Assembly (NCBI GenBank): GCA_000320605.2
Contig: KB445796.1
Coordinates: forward strand, 1,221,124-1,285,123
Origin: Gelatoporia subvermispora B
Lineage: Eukaryota; Basidiomycota; Agaricomycetes; Polyporales; Gelatoporiaceae
Direction of reading: 5' to 3'
Length of the DNA stretch: 64,000 bases
Under the pieces are notes generated by a model, which worked only from the letters and a program-made list of their open reading frames with translations, was not told where the DNA came from and did no database searches. Of the stretch, positions 1 through 12,531 are shown one piece after another. Numbering within the stretch: the first letter of the stretch is position 1; every line of letters begins with the position of its first letter. Position numbers and translations under genes: made by a program.

Positions 1-3000
1 TTTCCGCGGATTTCAGCTGTCCGTTTTTTGAATTGTCCATCAATCATGCCTGGCGGCAGGTCACAGCTACAGCACCCGAATCGTGCTTCTATGCATAGAC
101 TGACTGATTGTAATCCGCTTCCTCACATTGAAGAGGTACTGCATCGCGACGACAAGCAACATGAATTAGAGACATGTCAAGATCCCAGTGCGCTGACTCA
201 TGAGTGGTCCACGGAATTAGTTGGCATCCTCACGCTCATCATATAAATACTGCCCTATTCACTGTATCGGCTAGTCTTTCCTCGTCTCGGTTGCTGCCTG
301 TAGCAGGAGCCGGCAGCGTTCTATCTCGACTGGGGCACTCATTTACATCGACATTGATCTTGGTCTGACAGCTGTGTTACGTTGTACCTTGCACGGTAGC
401 GGAAACGCTAGCGCATTTATCTCCCAAACTCGGAGCGGCAAACATGAGCAGTAAGTAAGAGACATGTCCAAATGTTACCGTTGAACCTGATTGACAACGG
501 CGTGGTCTCATCTTGCAGATAAATATCTGAGAGCTTCGCGCCTGGCGTTCGGGACGCCTCCGGAGTGATCTTATCATATTTTGCAGACGACATTCTGACT
601 ATCCAAATCTTCAACCTGACATGCCGTCCATGGACCGGCCCGGCGCAAGCCCGAATACCAGTCTGTCTCTGTGAACCCCAAATCGCTGATTACATCTAGT
701 GCCGTCCTCCAGCGACTGCCGCACTTGGGGGCGTATATGCGGCATCGCTCCGAGATAACGAGGGAGATCATTGTCCGAGACGCGTGGTCCCGGGCCTCGC
801 TGTAACGTATCTTTCCCCGAGTATCACGACAGAAGGCGACATTTCAGTGCGAGCTATGTTTTCAGGCGACTTCATGATGCACTCTGTAAGGTAGTTGATC
901 GGTCTCTGCCTTACAGTGACAGGTAAATGAACGTCTTGTCCATCCGTCGGTCGATCATTAGCAGGCAGTGTCATAGTTGGCACTCAAGTACTTTTCTTCA
1001 TTTTGTCTGGTCAACCTACGGCCATATGACGGTCGACATGCCACCCTCTCAAAAGCCGCTCGAAATCTCGTAAATCACCGCGAAGCCCCTCAAGGTCATT
1101 CATGACCTGATTTCCGATTCGGAGGTGCAATCCAGTACTCGACATCCTCGCACCCCGAGACCAGCTCGTATTGGCGCATCTTGATCAGAGTGAAACAGCT
1201 AAACAGAAGGCGGCACCGGAGAAAATGATCGTGCATGTAATCGGAAATGTGTGTCTGCCGGACCGGCATGAGACAGGACGCGGATTATATGCGAAAATCA
1301 CGGGGCTAAGAAAGGATGGCATAGTCAAAGTGTGCGGACTTCTCCTTGAGCTAAGCTGATGGGATTGACAGGGCACAGCCGAATCGTCTAGAGGTCATAC
1401 CAGATGGACTGGCAGGCATCCCTGATGGGGTCGAGAGGATGAAGTACGGTGAGGGCAGCACGTTAAAGCTTGTTGGGGGTCCTCAGGAAACCCCGTAAGC
1501 TTGTGTGTTCAGTTTTCCGAGATGGCTTGCCCGGTACTGCGACTAGGCAACTGGAATTGAGGCATGAGATATGTTCGTTACTCAGCTCGCCAGACCTGTT
1601 GCGATGGTGGTAGAGAACTGGAGACAATAAGATCTATCGTTTGAGCAACCTCATCGATTCTGCGGGCTCAAGGCACAGCTTGTCGATGCAGTCTCGGTCA
1701 TTAAGAACGTTCCTCCTGAAGAGACGAACTAGCGTTCGGGCTTGAATGTGCAGGTGCTCGATCTCGCGCACGCGTCTCTCTTTTGTCTCCGTATCGGTCA
1801 ATCCCGGCTGAAGGCCTGATCATAGGTGAAGTAGTATTCGAGATGGAGTTTGATATGTACGAATGTTACAGCCGGTTCACTTCATTCTTCCTGCGTATCC
1901 TCACGGATAAACTTCGCATATGAAGCCACATCTTCGTCATGGATAGTCAATGGCGTTTGACTGCTTTTAAACACCGTACCCGACTATTCCAGATGTAGAC
2001 ATCGCCCCTTCAAGAGGCATGTGAGCAACGTACCTCCGCGCCACCCGGTGAGTTCTGAAGGATTGCATGCGGAAGATCCATTCTTCACCGTGCTAAGTAG
2101 AGATACGAGAGGATGCACACGACCTCACACGGCCTCTGCTCTAGAGACGTTTTGCATCGCACTGATCCGACTAGAATAATACATTCGAGGTACAGCGACC
2201 GTCTCACATCTCGCGTCCATCAGTCCTTTCTGGCAGCGAGACTTTCCCTGCACCAGCTGATAGCACCGACGGACCAAAGGGGGCCGAACCAGACTCGTCA
2301 ATCGATGACCTTGCAGGTGCCATTCGTAGCACTGCAACCGCCGCACTAGTGGCGGCAATTATGCCCGAACCTTCACTTCATTGGGTTATTTTGCACACGT
2401 CCAAATATGACCGAGTAGAATCTAAGAACAATGAAAGAGTGAGAGCATCTTTCATTTATCTGATGGTGGTATTGGTATCGGAAGCTTCATATCCGTGGTC
2501 TGGGCTGGCCGGACTTGAACGCAACTACAAATACGACGAGCGACGGCTGAGCGTGGGCCTCACAGTCATAACTTTGACATTTCAATTCATGAGAGACGAG
2601 CAGTCCTAAGTATAATAGTATTCACGAACGGCAGCATCTCCGCGCATTTGTTATCGCAAATTCGAAGCTGATTGGCGACTTCGCCCCTAGATCGAAAGTC
2701 TAAATGACGTCCTCCGTCGATGACAACCATGCCGACAACGTTGAATTCGTCATCCGAACGCCTTGTCATCAATGCATTCACCGCTCGAATTCGCCGGTCT
2801 GGACTTACCGCACTTCGACATCACTCGCATTATCGAATTCGGGAGGGGGCGGTCACCGGACGCCGTAACTCCTCTGTCTCTGCTCAAAATTTACTCAACA
2901 TTGACAACCTGTATATTGGCGCGCCGAGCTTCTAAGGTAACTGCTACAGGACTGGATGTTATATACTGTACAACTATAGGCGAATTTGATTATCGGGCAC

Positions 3001-4678
3001 GAGTAGAGTTCTACTTACACTACTAGAATTGCACGCCTGAGGAGCTCACACATGTCCGTTAAATGTTGCACACAAGTACCAAGACAATGGGTACGACAAT
3101 GGATGCCCTGTCTGCATATACCAGAGAACAGTCATTCCACCAATCCTTGCGGCCGCCACAACACGGGTACCACACCAAAGGGCGCATAGCCAGTGGTCGC
3201 AGCAGAACCGGGTAGAGACGGGCAAAGATCGGTGGGGAGCGCGGTCCTGCGGCAGATGAAACCAGGATGACCATGAGCGAGCTTGCATCGAAGAGTGCGC
3301 AGGAGTACTTACAACCATCGCGACATCACGAAGCTTTATATCTTGCATATTGTCGAAGCAGGCAGCACCACGCCGAGACCGGCATCCGATGTTGCTACGC
3401 CGCCGCAGTTCGTCCGGGAATAAAGAGGACCATAATGAGGTGTTGGAACCTTCTGGTACTGGAGCAGGCGTCCCCGAAGGCATCCGCGCTCAAGGAATTT
3501 GCACACGAGACCGCTCCGTGTGTGTCAGCCCAGCTACGAGCGGGCGGAATGACAAGTATCGCGCCCCAACGGGCAACGGCCACACCGAGTTCGCAGACGC
3601 ACCCAGGTTCTGCGCGCTATGCTAATCGCAATTCTCGCTCGTGGCTTGCCTTCTGGCTTCCACGCTGCTATCAAGAAGAGACAAATGTGCCTCGACTAGG
3701 AACTTGTCCCGGCGGTCCGCCCAGCATCGGAGACTTGTCCGTGAGTCGCGGCAGCCCAAGCGCTGTACGTTACCTCAGTAAGGGATGCTGACGACCTCGA
3801 CATGCGGGTCGTCACGTCGCACGACATTATGGCAGATATTGGAGCATCGCAGCGGGTGGGAGTAGGGCGGGCGTGTGACGTCCGGGGGTCGTGGAGAAGC
3901 TTTCAGCGTTTTGCATCCTGGCGTTGAATATGCCCCGTATCTGTAGGACCGCCCGTCCTGGCGAGCTTAATTTCCGGGCATGCTATGTGGGGTGCGCATC
4001 GCGAAGACTCGCTTCCTATAGATGAGACCCAAGATAGAGCGGGGCACCTGATGGTTCGAACAAGCGATCGTGGGCACGCCTTACAAGCGGTGCAACGTGC
4101 AGAGGGAATGGCGGAGACTTGTCCCATGTGATGAGGGTTGTTGAGAACTCAGAGATTGGGGAGCATGTCAGGCGTAACGACGGGATACCGACCGCTCCAA
4201 AGAGACGTACTTGGACATCAGCAGTATTGATGTGCAGTATCGCGGGACCACACCTGCCGGTTCTGCACGAACGCCACCTGTGCAGCTGCACGCTGAGAAC
4301 CCTTTCGAGAAGTCTTACGACCGACAACCATACTGACGGCGTCTTGGATGGGGCGCGCCCGAATTTGTATAACCTCGAGAATAGACACGGTACAGCTGCG
4401 AGCGGGATGTTCATTGCATGAGAACATACAGACCGGTGGTCCATGAAAGAAGCAGTAGTGTAATATCAAACCTAACGATGAGTGGAATTAGAGATGGACG
4501 AGTTGGGATGAACGGAGTCGTGGGCACAGTTAGTACTTCGGCACGGGAGACGCCCAGGTGAGTCGACCCACGCGCGCTCGGCGCGCCCAACGTCTGCAAC
4601 GTCTGCTGCTCGCCCTACCCCACCGCCCCCGTCGTCTACCCTATCCTCCCCCTCATAGTAGCCTAACCCCCCTCGAAA
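1..4678. other. Gene-poor stretch, no gene recognised
   Basis: I see no coding frame here that shows a known domain, a believable splice structure or consistent codon use. The longest open frame (3267-3791, +, 174 codons) has unremarkable composition, is not matched to any family I know, and overlaps another long frame on the opposite strand (3046-3483). The stretch may hold decayed transposon or gene remnants, but nothing can be named. Confidence 0.5.
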
Positions 4679-5438
4679 ATGTCGGGCGCAGCAACATCTG
4701 CCGGAGCGTCGAAGTTCCAGGCGTTCATGAACCACCCCGCAGGTGCGTACGCGCGACGTGCGAAGGATCTGCGTCTCACCGGATGTTGTCCTCCTGCGTC
4801 TTGTGAACGTCCATCTTCGCAACTTCGCCCGTTCTATGCTTCGCACCCCGTTGAATAGGCCCGAAGACGGTCTTCTTCTGGGCGCCGCTCATGAAGTGGT
4901 GTCTGGTCGCCGCCGGCCTCAAGGACCTGTCTCGGCCAGCTGAGAAACTGAGCGTGCCGCAAAACCTCGGTATGTCCCTAGCATTTCCTATGGTGTTGAC
5001 GCTGACGGGCCATCTCTACCCCGCTCCTGCCTCTCGGGCTGCTTCTGTGTACTTGGTCGCCTTCTCTGAACGCTCGTATAGCTCTCACCGCGACCGGCTT
5101 CATCTGGGTGCGGTACTCCCTGGTCATCACCCCCGTCAACTACAGCCTGGCGGCGGTAGGTCATCCTGCGCTTTTGCCGATGCTGCAAGAGCTAATTCTA
5201 GTGATTCGTTGTCACAATCAGGTCAACTTCTTCGTTGGTGCGACAGGAATCGGCCAGCTGGCGCGTATCTGGCAGTACGTACGGTTGGGCCCTCTACCGT
5301 TTCTACCTCTCACTGCCCTCTTCGCGACCGTCTCTTCACCACTACAGCTACGGGCGTACGAAAGAGGACCCTGTCTTGGCGATGTTTGGCCCGAAAGCGA
5401 ACCCGTCTCTGGAGAAGGCCGGCCCCAGCACCGCATGA
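4679..5438 (+). CDS. Mitochondrial pyruvate carrier subunit (MPC family)
   Basis: A small inner-mitochondrial-membrane protein of the MPC (UPF0041) family, which as a heterodimer imports pyruvate into the matrix. Five exons can be read: 4679-4742, 4859-4969, 5082-5155, 5222-5274 and 5348-5438, giving about 130 residues, the usual family length. Diagnostic blocks in order are NHPAGPKTVFFWAPLMKW, a GLKDL-x-RPAEKLS-x-PQN segment, TGFIWVRYSLVITPVNYSLA and NFFVGATGIGQLARIW; these hold the membrane helices and the conserved Pro-Lys and Asn residues of the family. The start is the ATG that opens exon 1 directly before the conserved block. The donor at the exon 4/5 boundary is ambiguous (5275 or 5279); only 5275 keeps the last exon in frame. 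It looks like the MPC2/MPC3-type subunit rather than MPC1, but that assignment is inferred. A decayed or unrelated stretch separates it from the MIP channel downstream. Confidence 0.93.
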
Positions 5439-5911
5439 TGCTACCCTCTGACATTGGATTCCCGGAATGTAGAGTTCGGATTGTATATTCGCCTAGCCGC
5501 CATCTTTATGCATTCTTTCTTGCATGCCGTCGCCAGCCGGGCGCTCGAGTGTCGTGGTGCGGCGCGATTGCCAGGACAGATGATGTACACAGGTACGGCG
5601 CACAACGTGCGAATGGTGCGGTCGTACGCAGCCTCGGAAGATCGTTTCCGGTCACGATACGATGCACGCCTGTTGAGACGCGCTGGCGTTCGGTCGAAGA
5701 GTCCGGTTCGGATGACCAAGGGAGGGCTCGGCCATCGGCCTGCCCGCTTACAAGCCTCGGCGCAGCACTTATATACCTCACCGAATATCAACCAGTTTAC
5801 ACTGAACGTCCCGCATCATGAAGCCCTTCGTGAGTCGTGAAATATCGTCGCTAATAATACATACATGTCCGTCCGCAGATATAGTCGTGTGGCCACGCAG
5901 CGCACCGTCGC

Positions 5912-7506
5912 TCAGACCTTCTCGATGGTCCGGATCCCCCCTTTCCCCTCCTCCGTCGAGTTCGAGCTGCTCCTTGGCCTGCCGGCGAGGCCTGTCTCGG
6001 CGTGCTCTTCATGTGCGCGGAGCCCCGTGATGTGGTCCAGGGCGACCGGTGTGATCACTGTGATCGGGTCGGACCAGTCAGAAAACAAAGTGGGAACGCA
6101 AACAATGTGCTCACCTCTGCTGGGATCCGTAAAGCAAACCTCGTAGAAGCAAGCAGCCAGGAAGGTGGCAGGAATGTTGGTCAGTGCGGCTATTGCCGCA
6201 TACCTGCCGCCGGAGGCTCCTCTGCCCCAGATCGTCATTGCCATCAACCGTGTGCCGACATCACGAGCAGCATTCGTCGCGACTGAAGATCATGGTCATT
6301 GTCAAGACACTGCTGGGATGCATACGGGACGACAAACCTCCGACCGGCGAATACCCCCAAATGGCCATGGCGCTGGAAATCTGGTTCGTTGCAACGTTCT
6401 AGGCAGCCAGAAGTGATGACACTCACTAGACCAGGCCGACTGCCCATGGTGCTGCTACAGGGGAGATGTTGAAGTTGGTGGGGTCGAGACAAGCCCAGAT
6501 TGTCAAGCCGATCACAAAGTCCTGGAACGAAGATCAGAGATGGTACCAAGTGCGACTCAGTCATGCACCCATACCACGACGAACTCGTTCCAAAATACAA
6601 AGCCCAGGTTAGACCCGGGCGTGGCATACAGGGCGATCGCACCAGCAGGGCCCGACGGGGTGAAGAGGACGGAGTCTAGGGTCCCTTTCGCCGCAAGTGC
6701 TGCTTCTGCTTCCTGTCAAGCCAGTCAGTCCAGGCCGAGACGCAGATCTCCCCGACGCACCCCAATTAGTTGCTTGTACTGCAGATATAGGATAAGACCA
6801 GCAAGATAGGCCCCGAAGATTTGCGCGACGATGTATCTGTTCGAAGAGGCACTGCATGAGCGGGCGGGCAGTGGAGCAACACATGCCGCGAAGACAATTT
6901 ACCTGGCTGCTTTCCACTTTGGGTACTTCCTCAGGATGACGAACGTGATGGTGACCGCGGGGTTGATGTGTCCTCCCGATGTGCCCGACACAATCTGCGC
7001 AGAAATGTCAGTAAGAACCTGTGAGGCACACGGGCGCTTGAAGATACCCACGATCAACGCCAACGCGATACCGATGACATAGGCAAGACCGATCTGGAGG
7101 GTAGCTGGAATAGCCAAGTCAAGCAAGATCGAGCTGCATGAGACTCAACAAAGCTCACAAGATTGGCCACTGATACCCTCAGCATTGGCGACAGAGTTGT
7201 TCAAGGCAGACCCGACACCTAATAGGCAATCCGTGGGTGAGCTCCAGATCGGTCCCGATGCCTGACCCATTCTCACCAGCATAGACGTAGAGGAACACCC
7301 CGAACTGCCATGTGCCATAGCCATCAGCGATCGTGCGCACGCACATCCGGATCACCGCGAGCACTCACCGCCTCCGCGATGCACTCGACCAGCCAATGTG
7401 CCTCCCGATGCCTCATTCTGTGCCATCGCCGCAGAATCGCGGGCCGTTGCTCATGATCGGCGAGGTGGACGAACTCACGGTGTGGGTAGTGGTGCAGCGG
7501 CTGCAT
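5912..7506 (-). CDS. MIP-family channel, aquaglyceroporin-like
   Basis: A major intrinsic protein: six-helix channel for water and/or glycerol and other small solutes across a membrane. Reading down the minus strand, exons encode an N-terminal HREAHWLVECIAEA segment, then FGVFLYVYAGVGSALNNS, LQIGLAYVIGIALALIV, the first pore motif SGGHINPAVTI, RYIVAQIFGAYLAGLILYL, DFVIGLTIWACLDPTNF, and the second pore motif TNAARDVGTRL followed by a last helix and a hydrophilic Ser/Glu-rich tail. About nine short introns separate them. The second NPA box reads NAA and is followed by Arg-Asp; the Asp is typical of glycerol facilitators, so an aquaglyceroporin-type pore is inferred. The start at 7506 is the nearest in-frame ATG before the conserved N-terminal block and is uncertain; the stop at 5912 is reached after a confirmed in-phase splice. 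Confidence 0.88.
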
Positions 7507-8929
7507 GGTCGAACTTGCGGGTGTGGATGCAGGAGCGTGTGCGGAGGCTATGTCTCTCGCAGGCAGAAGATATATGGTGCGCCTGGGAGCTGCCGGCCTT
7601 GCTGAGAAGGTGACGAAAATGGACGGAGCCCTTCGCATCCGATGTGGCAAGCGTCCCTGGAGAATTGTTTACCGCTGTCCACCTGACCCCGCCAAAGTTT
7701 CAACAGAGCGACTGTGACCGCTTGCAGTGCCTTGTCCCGCATCTGGTTCTTAGCCGCACCCCGCGATCTGCGATTACTCTATTCCTATGATCTCGTTCGC
7801 TCAGGCTTATGCGCTTGCGTGTGCGCGGGAGACGCCACAGAATGCAGCACATCACATGGAGAAGTCACACCGGGCGTTCATTCCCAGAACATGTCAGTGG
7901 CTCGCCTGCGCATTCTATGGGCCTGTGGCTGCTACTCGTTCGACCTGGTTTTTGCAATGCTGTCCTGGGGTGGTTGAGCTGATGCCCAGGCTCATGTACA
8001 GCGCTCCGGCACACACAACACCATGTTTCCTGGAATGTTCGCGCCCTGTGCGCCCCCACGTCAAATTCCCATGCGGTGCCAAATTCGTAGGCGTCGAACT
8101 CCAGCCGAACACTAGAATGTTAGTCTAATCTAGGATCCGCAGGCACATATGTAGCTGCGCGATTTACGAGAACAACGCCACACACGCGACACTCTCCTGG
8201 GAGGAAGATGGCATGCCTGGAACTGCCCACGCCGAGCGCTGCTTCGGCGTTAACCACAATTTCTTTTTACCATCAGCGCACAAGGGCCGAACGATGCTGC
8301 CAGGAAGCAAATAGCTGGTACGCCCGGCGCTGCGGTTATCAGAATTTATTCCGAATGGCACCTGGGACCTTCGAGGTGTGTCTGCAGTGCTCCTATCAGA
8401 GTTGCACCCTAGATAACAGGCCCACGGTTGGCATCCGGGTGCAGGGCGAAATGGAAGGAACTATGAGTTTGGATCAGGGTGTCCGTAGATGTATAAATGT
8501 GCTATCGCCGTACCAGTTACCGGGTTCCGAGAAGAGCTGCGTTGAGCCAGAACTGCGATGCTGTGGGATGCCGTATTATTTCTGGGTGGCAAATTGTCGG
8601 CAACACTCCACAGCAGCCCCTAGATAGCAGAGCAGGTACTACGAGTTCACTGGTGCCGCGCTCAGACGTTCTGCAATTTTCTCAACCCCCACAACAATAC
8701 CTGCCCAAGACTCTATTTCTGAGAACCGTCCGGGCTGCGCAGTGTACGTCCAGTGTCATGATGGGACGTCAGCGAGGGGCAGCCTGACAGCCTGGCATGG
8801 GATGTCGAGAAGGACAGAGTCGTGGGGGCAGCTGTGCAAGCCATAACGTCATGTTTCTCTTCACACCGCTCGCGTCTCCTTACGGGTTCGTCATGTGGCC
8901 CTGTGCCCTTCAGCTGGTCTCAGACCAAA

Positions 8930-9240
8930 CCAAGGCTAGCGAGTGCATTCTGGAGAAGCGGCCCGCATAACCCCATGGGGTATATGATCGAGATTTCGAT
9001 CTTGCTCGACCACTAGGATAAAGCGTCCGAGCGGGAGGGGCTGGTAGTCGATTCTACAACCTCCTATACGAACGGTATTGGACCCCTGCGCTAGTCGTTC
9101 GCGGGTATCTCCCAGCATGCAGGCCTCGAATTCTACCGCGAGTCTCCAAATCCTCGCGAATAGATCCTGATAACCATATATGCCGGAAATCGGGAATGCG
9201 GGGTAGTCGGCCACGAAGATGTGAGCGCATCAACACGTCC
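8930..9240. repeat. Decayed repeat, copy A
   Basis: This stretch shares ordered short blocks with 10220-10520 on the same strand: a TATGATCGAGATT core near 8983, a 'tctacaa-cctc-tata' block, a 'gcaggcctc' block, and an 'atc-ggaa-gcggg-tagt' block near its end. Spacing between blocks is similar in both copies. On the minus strand both retain a TNYPAF/ADYPAF-like peptide, so it may derive from an old gene, but the copies have diverged strongly and frames are broken. No family identified. Confidence 0.5.
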
Positions 9241-10219
9241 AACCCGTGAGCGTGCGCCGTGGAGGTATGATCAGGATTTGGTTCGCGCGTCTGCATGTGC
9301 GACTCGGTCGGCGATGTGTTATTCACAGTCCACTGAGCTGGTCTCTGATGCCCTCAATATAGTGAGCAGTGCCTACTCTGACTCCGAGTCGTGCGGATAA
9401 CGAGAAACTGATGACCTCGTGCGTTACGAATTGCGATGATATGGGCTATTCTGAACAGGGTTGTGCTTGACCCCGAAATTCGGCAGATGTGTAGCAGGAA
9501 ATACATTTTCTACTTCCGCAAGCCTGAAGCGGTCAAATCCCTGGTTTTTGTATCCTCTACGATGCCTGCTTAACAAATTGATGTCAAATTCTGTTGAAGA
9601 CGAGTTCACACGCCTTGGCCCCCGGTGTTATCAGTCCATCGCACATCCCTGATTCTGAAGAGCCTCGAACGTTCGCTGAATCCGCTGACCATCGATATAG
9701 TGAGCAATATTAGGCTAGGCAACGCCCGCAGCGGCTGCGTGTGTCAGCTGCTGCTCGTGTCGGATTCACTAGATACTTCGATGTGAGGCTACGATAAAAG
9801 AACCAAGAAGCCGCGTCGATCACTCAAACATCACATTCGGTCCATTTAGTAGGGTCGGGCGATACCGCGAGTAAGCAGCCCAAAGCAATGGTGCGTCTGG
9901 TCCTCCTGAATAACTACGTCATCCAGAACAGAGGTACCGTGGAACGCTGGGATTGTTCACGGGCATGTCCCTAGCACAGCGTGTGCAGAGGCGCACATCA
10001 GGAATCCGAGAAGTAAAGACCGAGGTTTTCTTCTCATATGTATTTCAATGGGAACCCGAAGTTTCTTGGGGGTCCGCTGGACTACATGTCACGAGGATGG
10101 AAGCAGTGTTTGTCGCAGGCCTCCGTGCACGGTCATTTATGCATTCATGTGGCAGGTACCCTATACAGCTAGTCTAAGACCAAGCTAAGACGAGCGATCG
10201 TGTTCTTGAGGAGTTGCCC

Positions 10220-10520
10220 GACTAAGACATAGGGGGATATGATCGAGATTCAGATCATCTCCGACAGCCTGAGGGGCTGAGAGGACCTGGGAGTCAGGGA
10301 ATGGAATCTACAAGCCTCTATACAGATGTCATCGACGCGGGTGTCGTGATTTGCGCTAGTGCCAGGGTCAGGGTCGTGGTTCGTGGGGATTCCGGTGTGT
10401 AGGCCTCATTTGTACGATTTCGAATCTCTGTGAGCAGAACCTAGTAGCCGCATCGTGAGGCGGATCACACTTGGAGATCAGGAACGCGGGATAATTTGTC
10501 ACGTAGAGTATTGCGAGCAC
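10220..10520. repeat. Decayed repeat, copy B
   Basis: Second copy of the sequence at 8930-9240, same orientation, sharing the TATGATCGAGATT core near 10240 and the following blocks in the same order. It lies just downstream of the GT61 gene's 3' end, but I could not match it to that gene's coding sequence. Confidence 0.5.
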
Positions 10521-10676
10521 AGCATATCCAAGCAAGGGAGGTGTCACTATATACAGTGTACAGAAAGATTTCGCAGACGCACTCTGTGAAAGAAGGGCGG
10601 CGCAGCAACGATCGTCAGTAACGTACATCCAGCATCGGGTACACAAGTCAGCACGAGTTCAAGCCAGTCCAGACAT

Positions 10677-12531
10677 CTAGTGTCCTGGGAGTCGCCCTGC
10701 TATTCGATCCTCGATGATCCGGACGACGGTTGGGGGGTATACTGGTATCTGTGTCCCCTGGAATCCTTCCGGGTAAGCCACATCGGGCACGACGGGGTAT
10801 GTGTTGTATCTAGAGGCACATGAGTCGACTCTGAATGGCATGATAACGGGTGGTGTGCACGCACGTGTCGTTCCATACACCAAAGTGACGCATACCCAGC
10901 GCGCGCGTCGTCCACTCGTAGTCGTGCGCGAAACCACCTGGGTAGAAAATCTCAATCACCGCCGAAATGGGCGTCACCGGCATCATGATGAGGTGCTGGG
11001 AAGGAGATGTCTATCAGCCACCTGGTGCACGCTCCGTGACGGAATCAGACATACCGTCAGGCCGTTTCCGTGCACTCCAAGCATGATCTGCAGCGGCGTC
11101 AGCGCGGAGCACGTCTCCAAGGAACTCTCGACCCACCGTCGTCCGCGCAGCCAGCGAAAGCTGCTCCTCCTTCGACAGTCGTTCTGCTTGCACGACGTTC
11201 AGCTCCCAGCCCTTCGACGCACACATCTCGGTCAACGCGAGCACGAGCGCAGCATGGTCTTCGTCGATAAGATGCCTCCGCGCGCCCTGGCGGCTTATAT
11301 ACGTGACAACGACATCCTGCGAGTTTAGCAGCGGGTTCGGCCGCACCCTGTCGACCTGTACTCCCGAGCCAGGGAGCGCGTTCTGCGCAGCCACCACCTT
11401 ATCCGCCCGGACCCCAATATCGAGCTCGGCCTCGTCAACTCCTGCAAACCGCAGGACCGCCCGGCGGAGCGGTTCCCACCACCACTTCGCTAACCGGCCT
11501 TCACCCATCATATAGGTGTACGCTTCTGCGGCCGTACGCTGGTTCTGCGAGCCGCAAAGAACGCCCCGGAACGCTGCGGATCGGTCCGTGAAGAGGACCG
11601 TGTCGAAGTGGAACGCGCGCGCGTGCTCGCCGGTCGCGGAGGTTACGATGACTCTGTCTAGCCAGTCCTCCTCGACCTCAACCGTGAGGGACGGGAAGGC
11701 CGAGCGCAGGAAGTACGCGTTGAAGCCCGGGCGGTCGCGCCAGCCCGTCGCGTCGGCGTGCGCGAAGATCGCGCGGTGCACGGGCGGCGCGGTCGTGAGC
11801 GCGGCGTTCGCGGGGTCGACGACGGCGTTGAACGCGCCCTGCCAGAACGCCCATGCGCCGAAGAAGAGCTCCGCGCAGAAGTGGTAGTAGTGGTCCAGGA
11901 ATTGCGGGGGATCGTTGAAGAGGTATGTGTTGCCTTCTACGGACCAGACACGGTTGCGCTCCCACCTGTCCGGGCTCCCGCCCCACCGTGCGCGCGCCTG
12001 CGCGGGGGTGAGGAAGTCCATGTTCTCTGCGGTGGGCTCGCGCGCGGCGATGTTCTCGGGCGTGTTCTCTGCAGCGAGCCCGGTCGAGGTAATAAGCCGG
12101 ATGTCGGGGAAGCTCGAGCGCGGTTCAGAAGTGACGATGAAAAGCGTGCCGTTGGACATGTATAGATTCCGGAACAGCGTCCAGCCGGGTGCGTGCGAGA
12201 CGATGGTGGTTTCGGGAAGCTCGTATGCAACGTCAATCTTTTCTGGCTCTGCAGGGGGTAATGGGACCTGCTCCTGCACGTTCCTCTCCGCCGCAAGTCG
12301 CTGCGGTTCCACCACCGGCACCGCTGGTCGCAGCACCTCCGCTGGAGGAAGCACAATATCTGATGAATCATAGTCGTCATGAATAAAGTGGGAGTTGACT
12401 GATGTCTTGACGATGATAGACTCTGGGACGTGATCCGAGGACCAGAGGAAGCTTGATGTGAGGTGCATGCACATCGCACCGAGAAGGATGAGAATCACAT
12501 CCCGCAGGGACCGTGTGCGGGAGACGACCAT
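10677..12531 (-). CDS. Family GT61 glycosyltransferase (type II membrane protein)
   Basis: Predicted Golgi-type glycosyltransferase of family GT61 (DUF563), a family that includes O-GlcNAc and xylosyl transferases; the donor here is unknown. Four exons, 12531-11137, 11087-11055, 10995-10865 and 10809-10677, sum to 1692 bases, 563 residues. Residues 1-30 hold a basic start and a single hydrophobic anchor (DVILILLGAMCMHL), followed by a Pro-rich stem. The family core shows DHYYHFCAELFFGAWAFW near the middle and, after the second splice, GVHGNGLTHLIMMP with IEIFYPGGFAHDYEWT, the GT61 C-terminal signature. The tail has YPEGFQGTQIPV. The tiny 33-base exon carries the GVHGNGLT box and is defined by frame and by good donor and acceptor sites. 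The start is the first ATG before the membrane anchor. Confidence 0.9.

Larger units (their letters stand above)
7507..10676. other. Gene-poor stretch with a decayed duplicated sequence
   Basis: No intact gene is seen. Within it, two stretches (about 8930-9240 and 10220-10520) are recognisably related to each other and are listed separately. A short plus-strand stretch around 10020-10170 is open but matches no family I can name. Confidence 0.5.

Noticed and set aside
3267..3791. 174-codon open frame
   Set aside because: No domain, no intron logic, opposite strand equally open; probably chance.
10030..10180. Plus-strand open patch near the GT61 gene
   Set aside because: Could not be linked to any family or to flanking exons.
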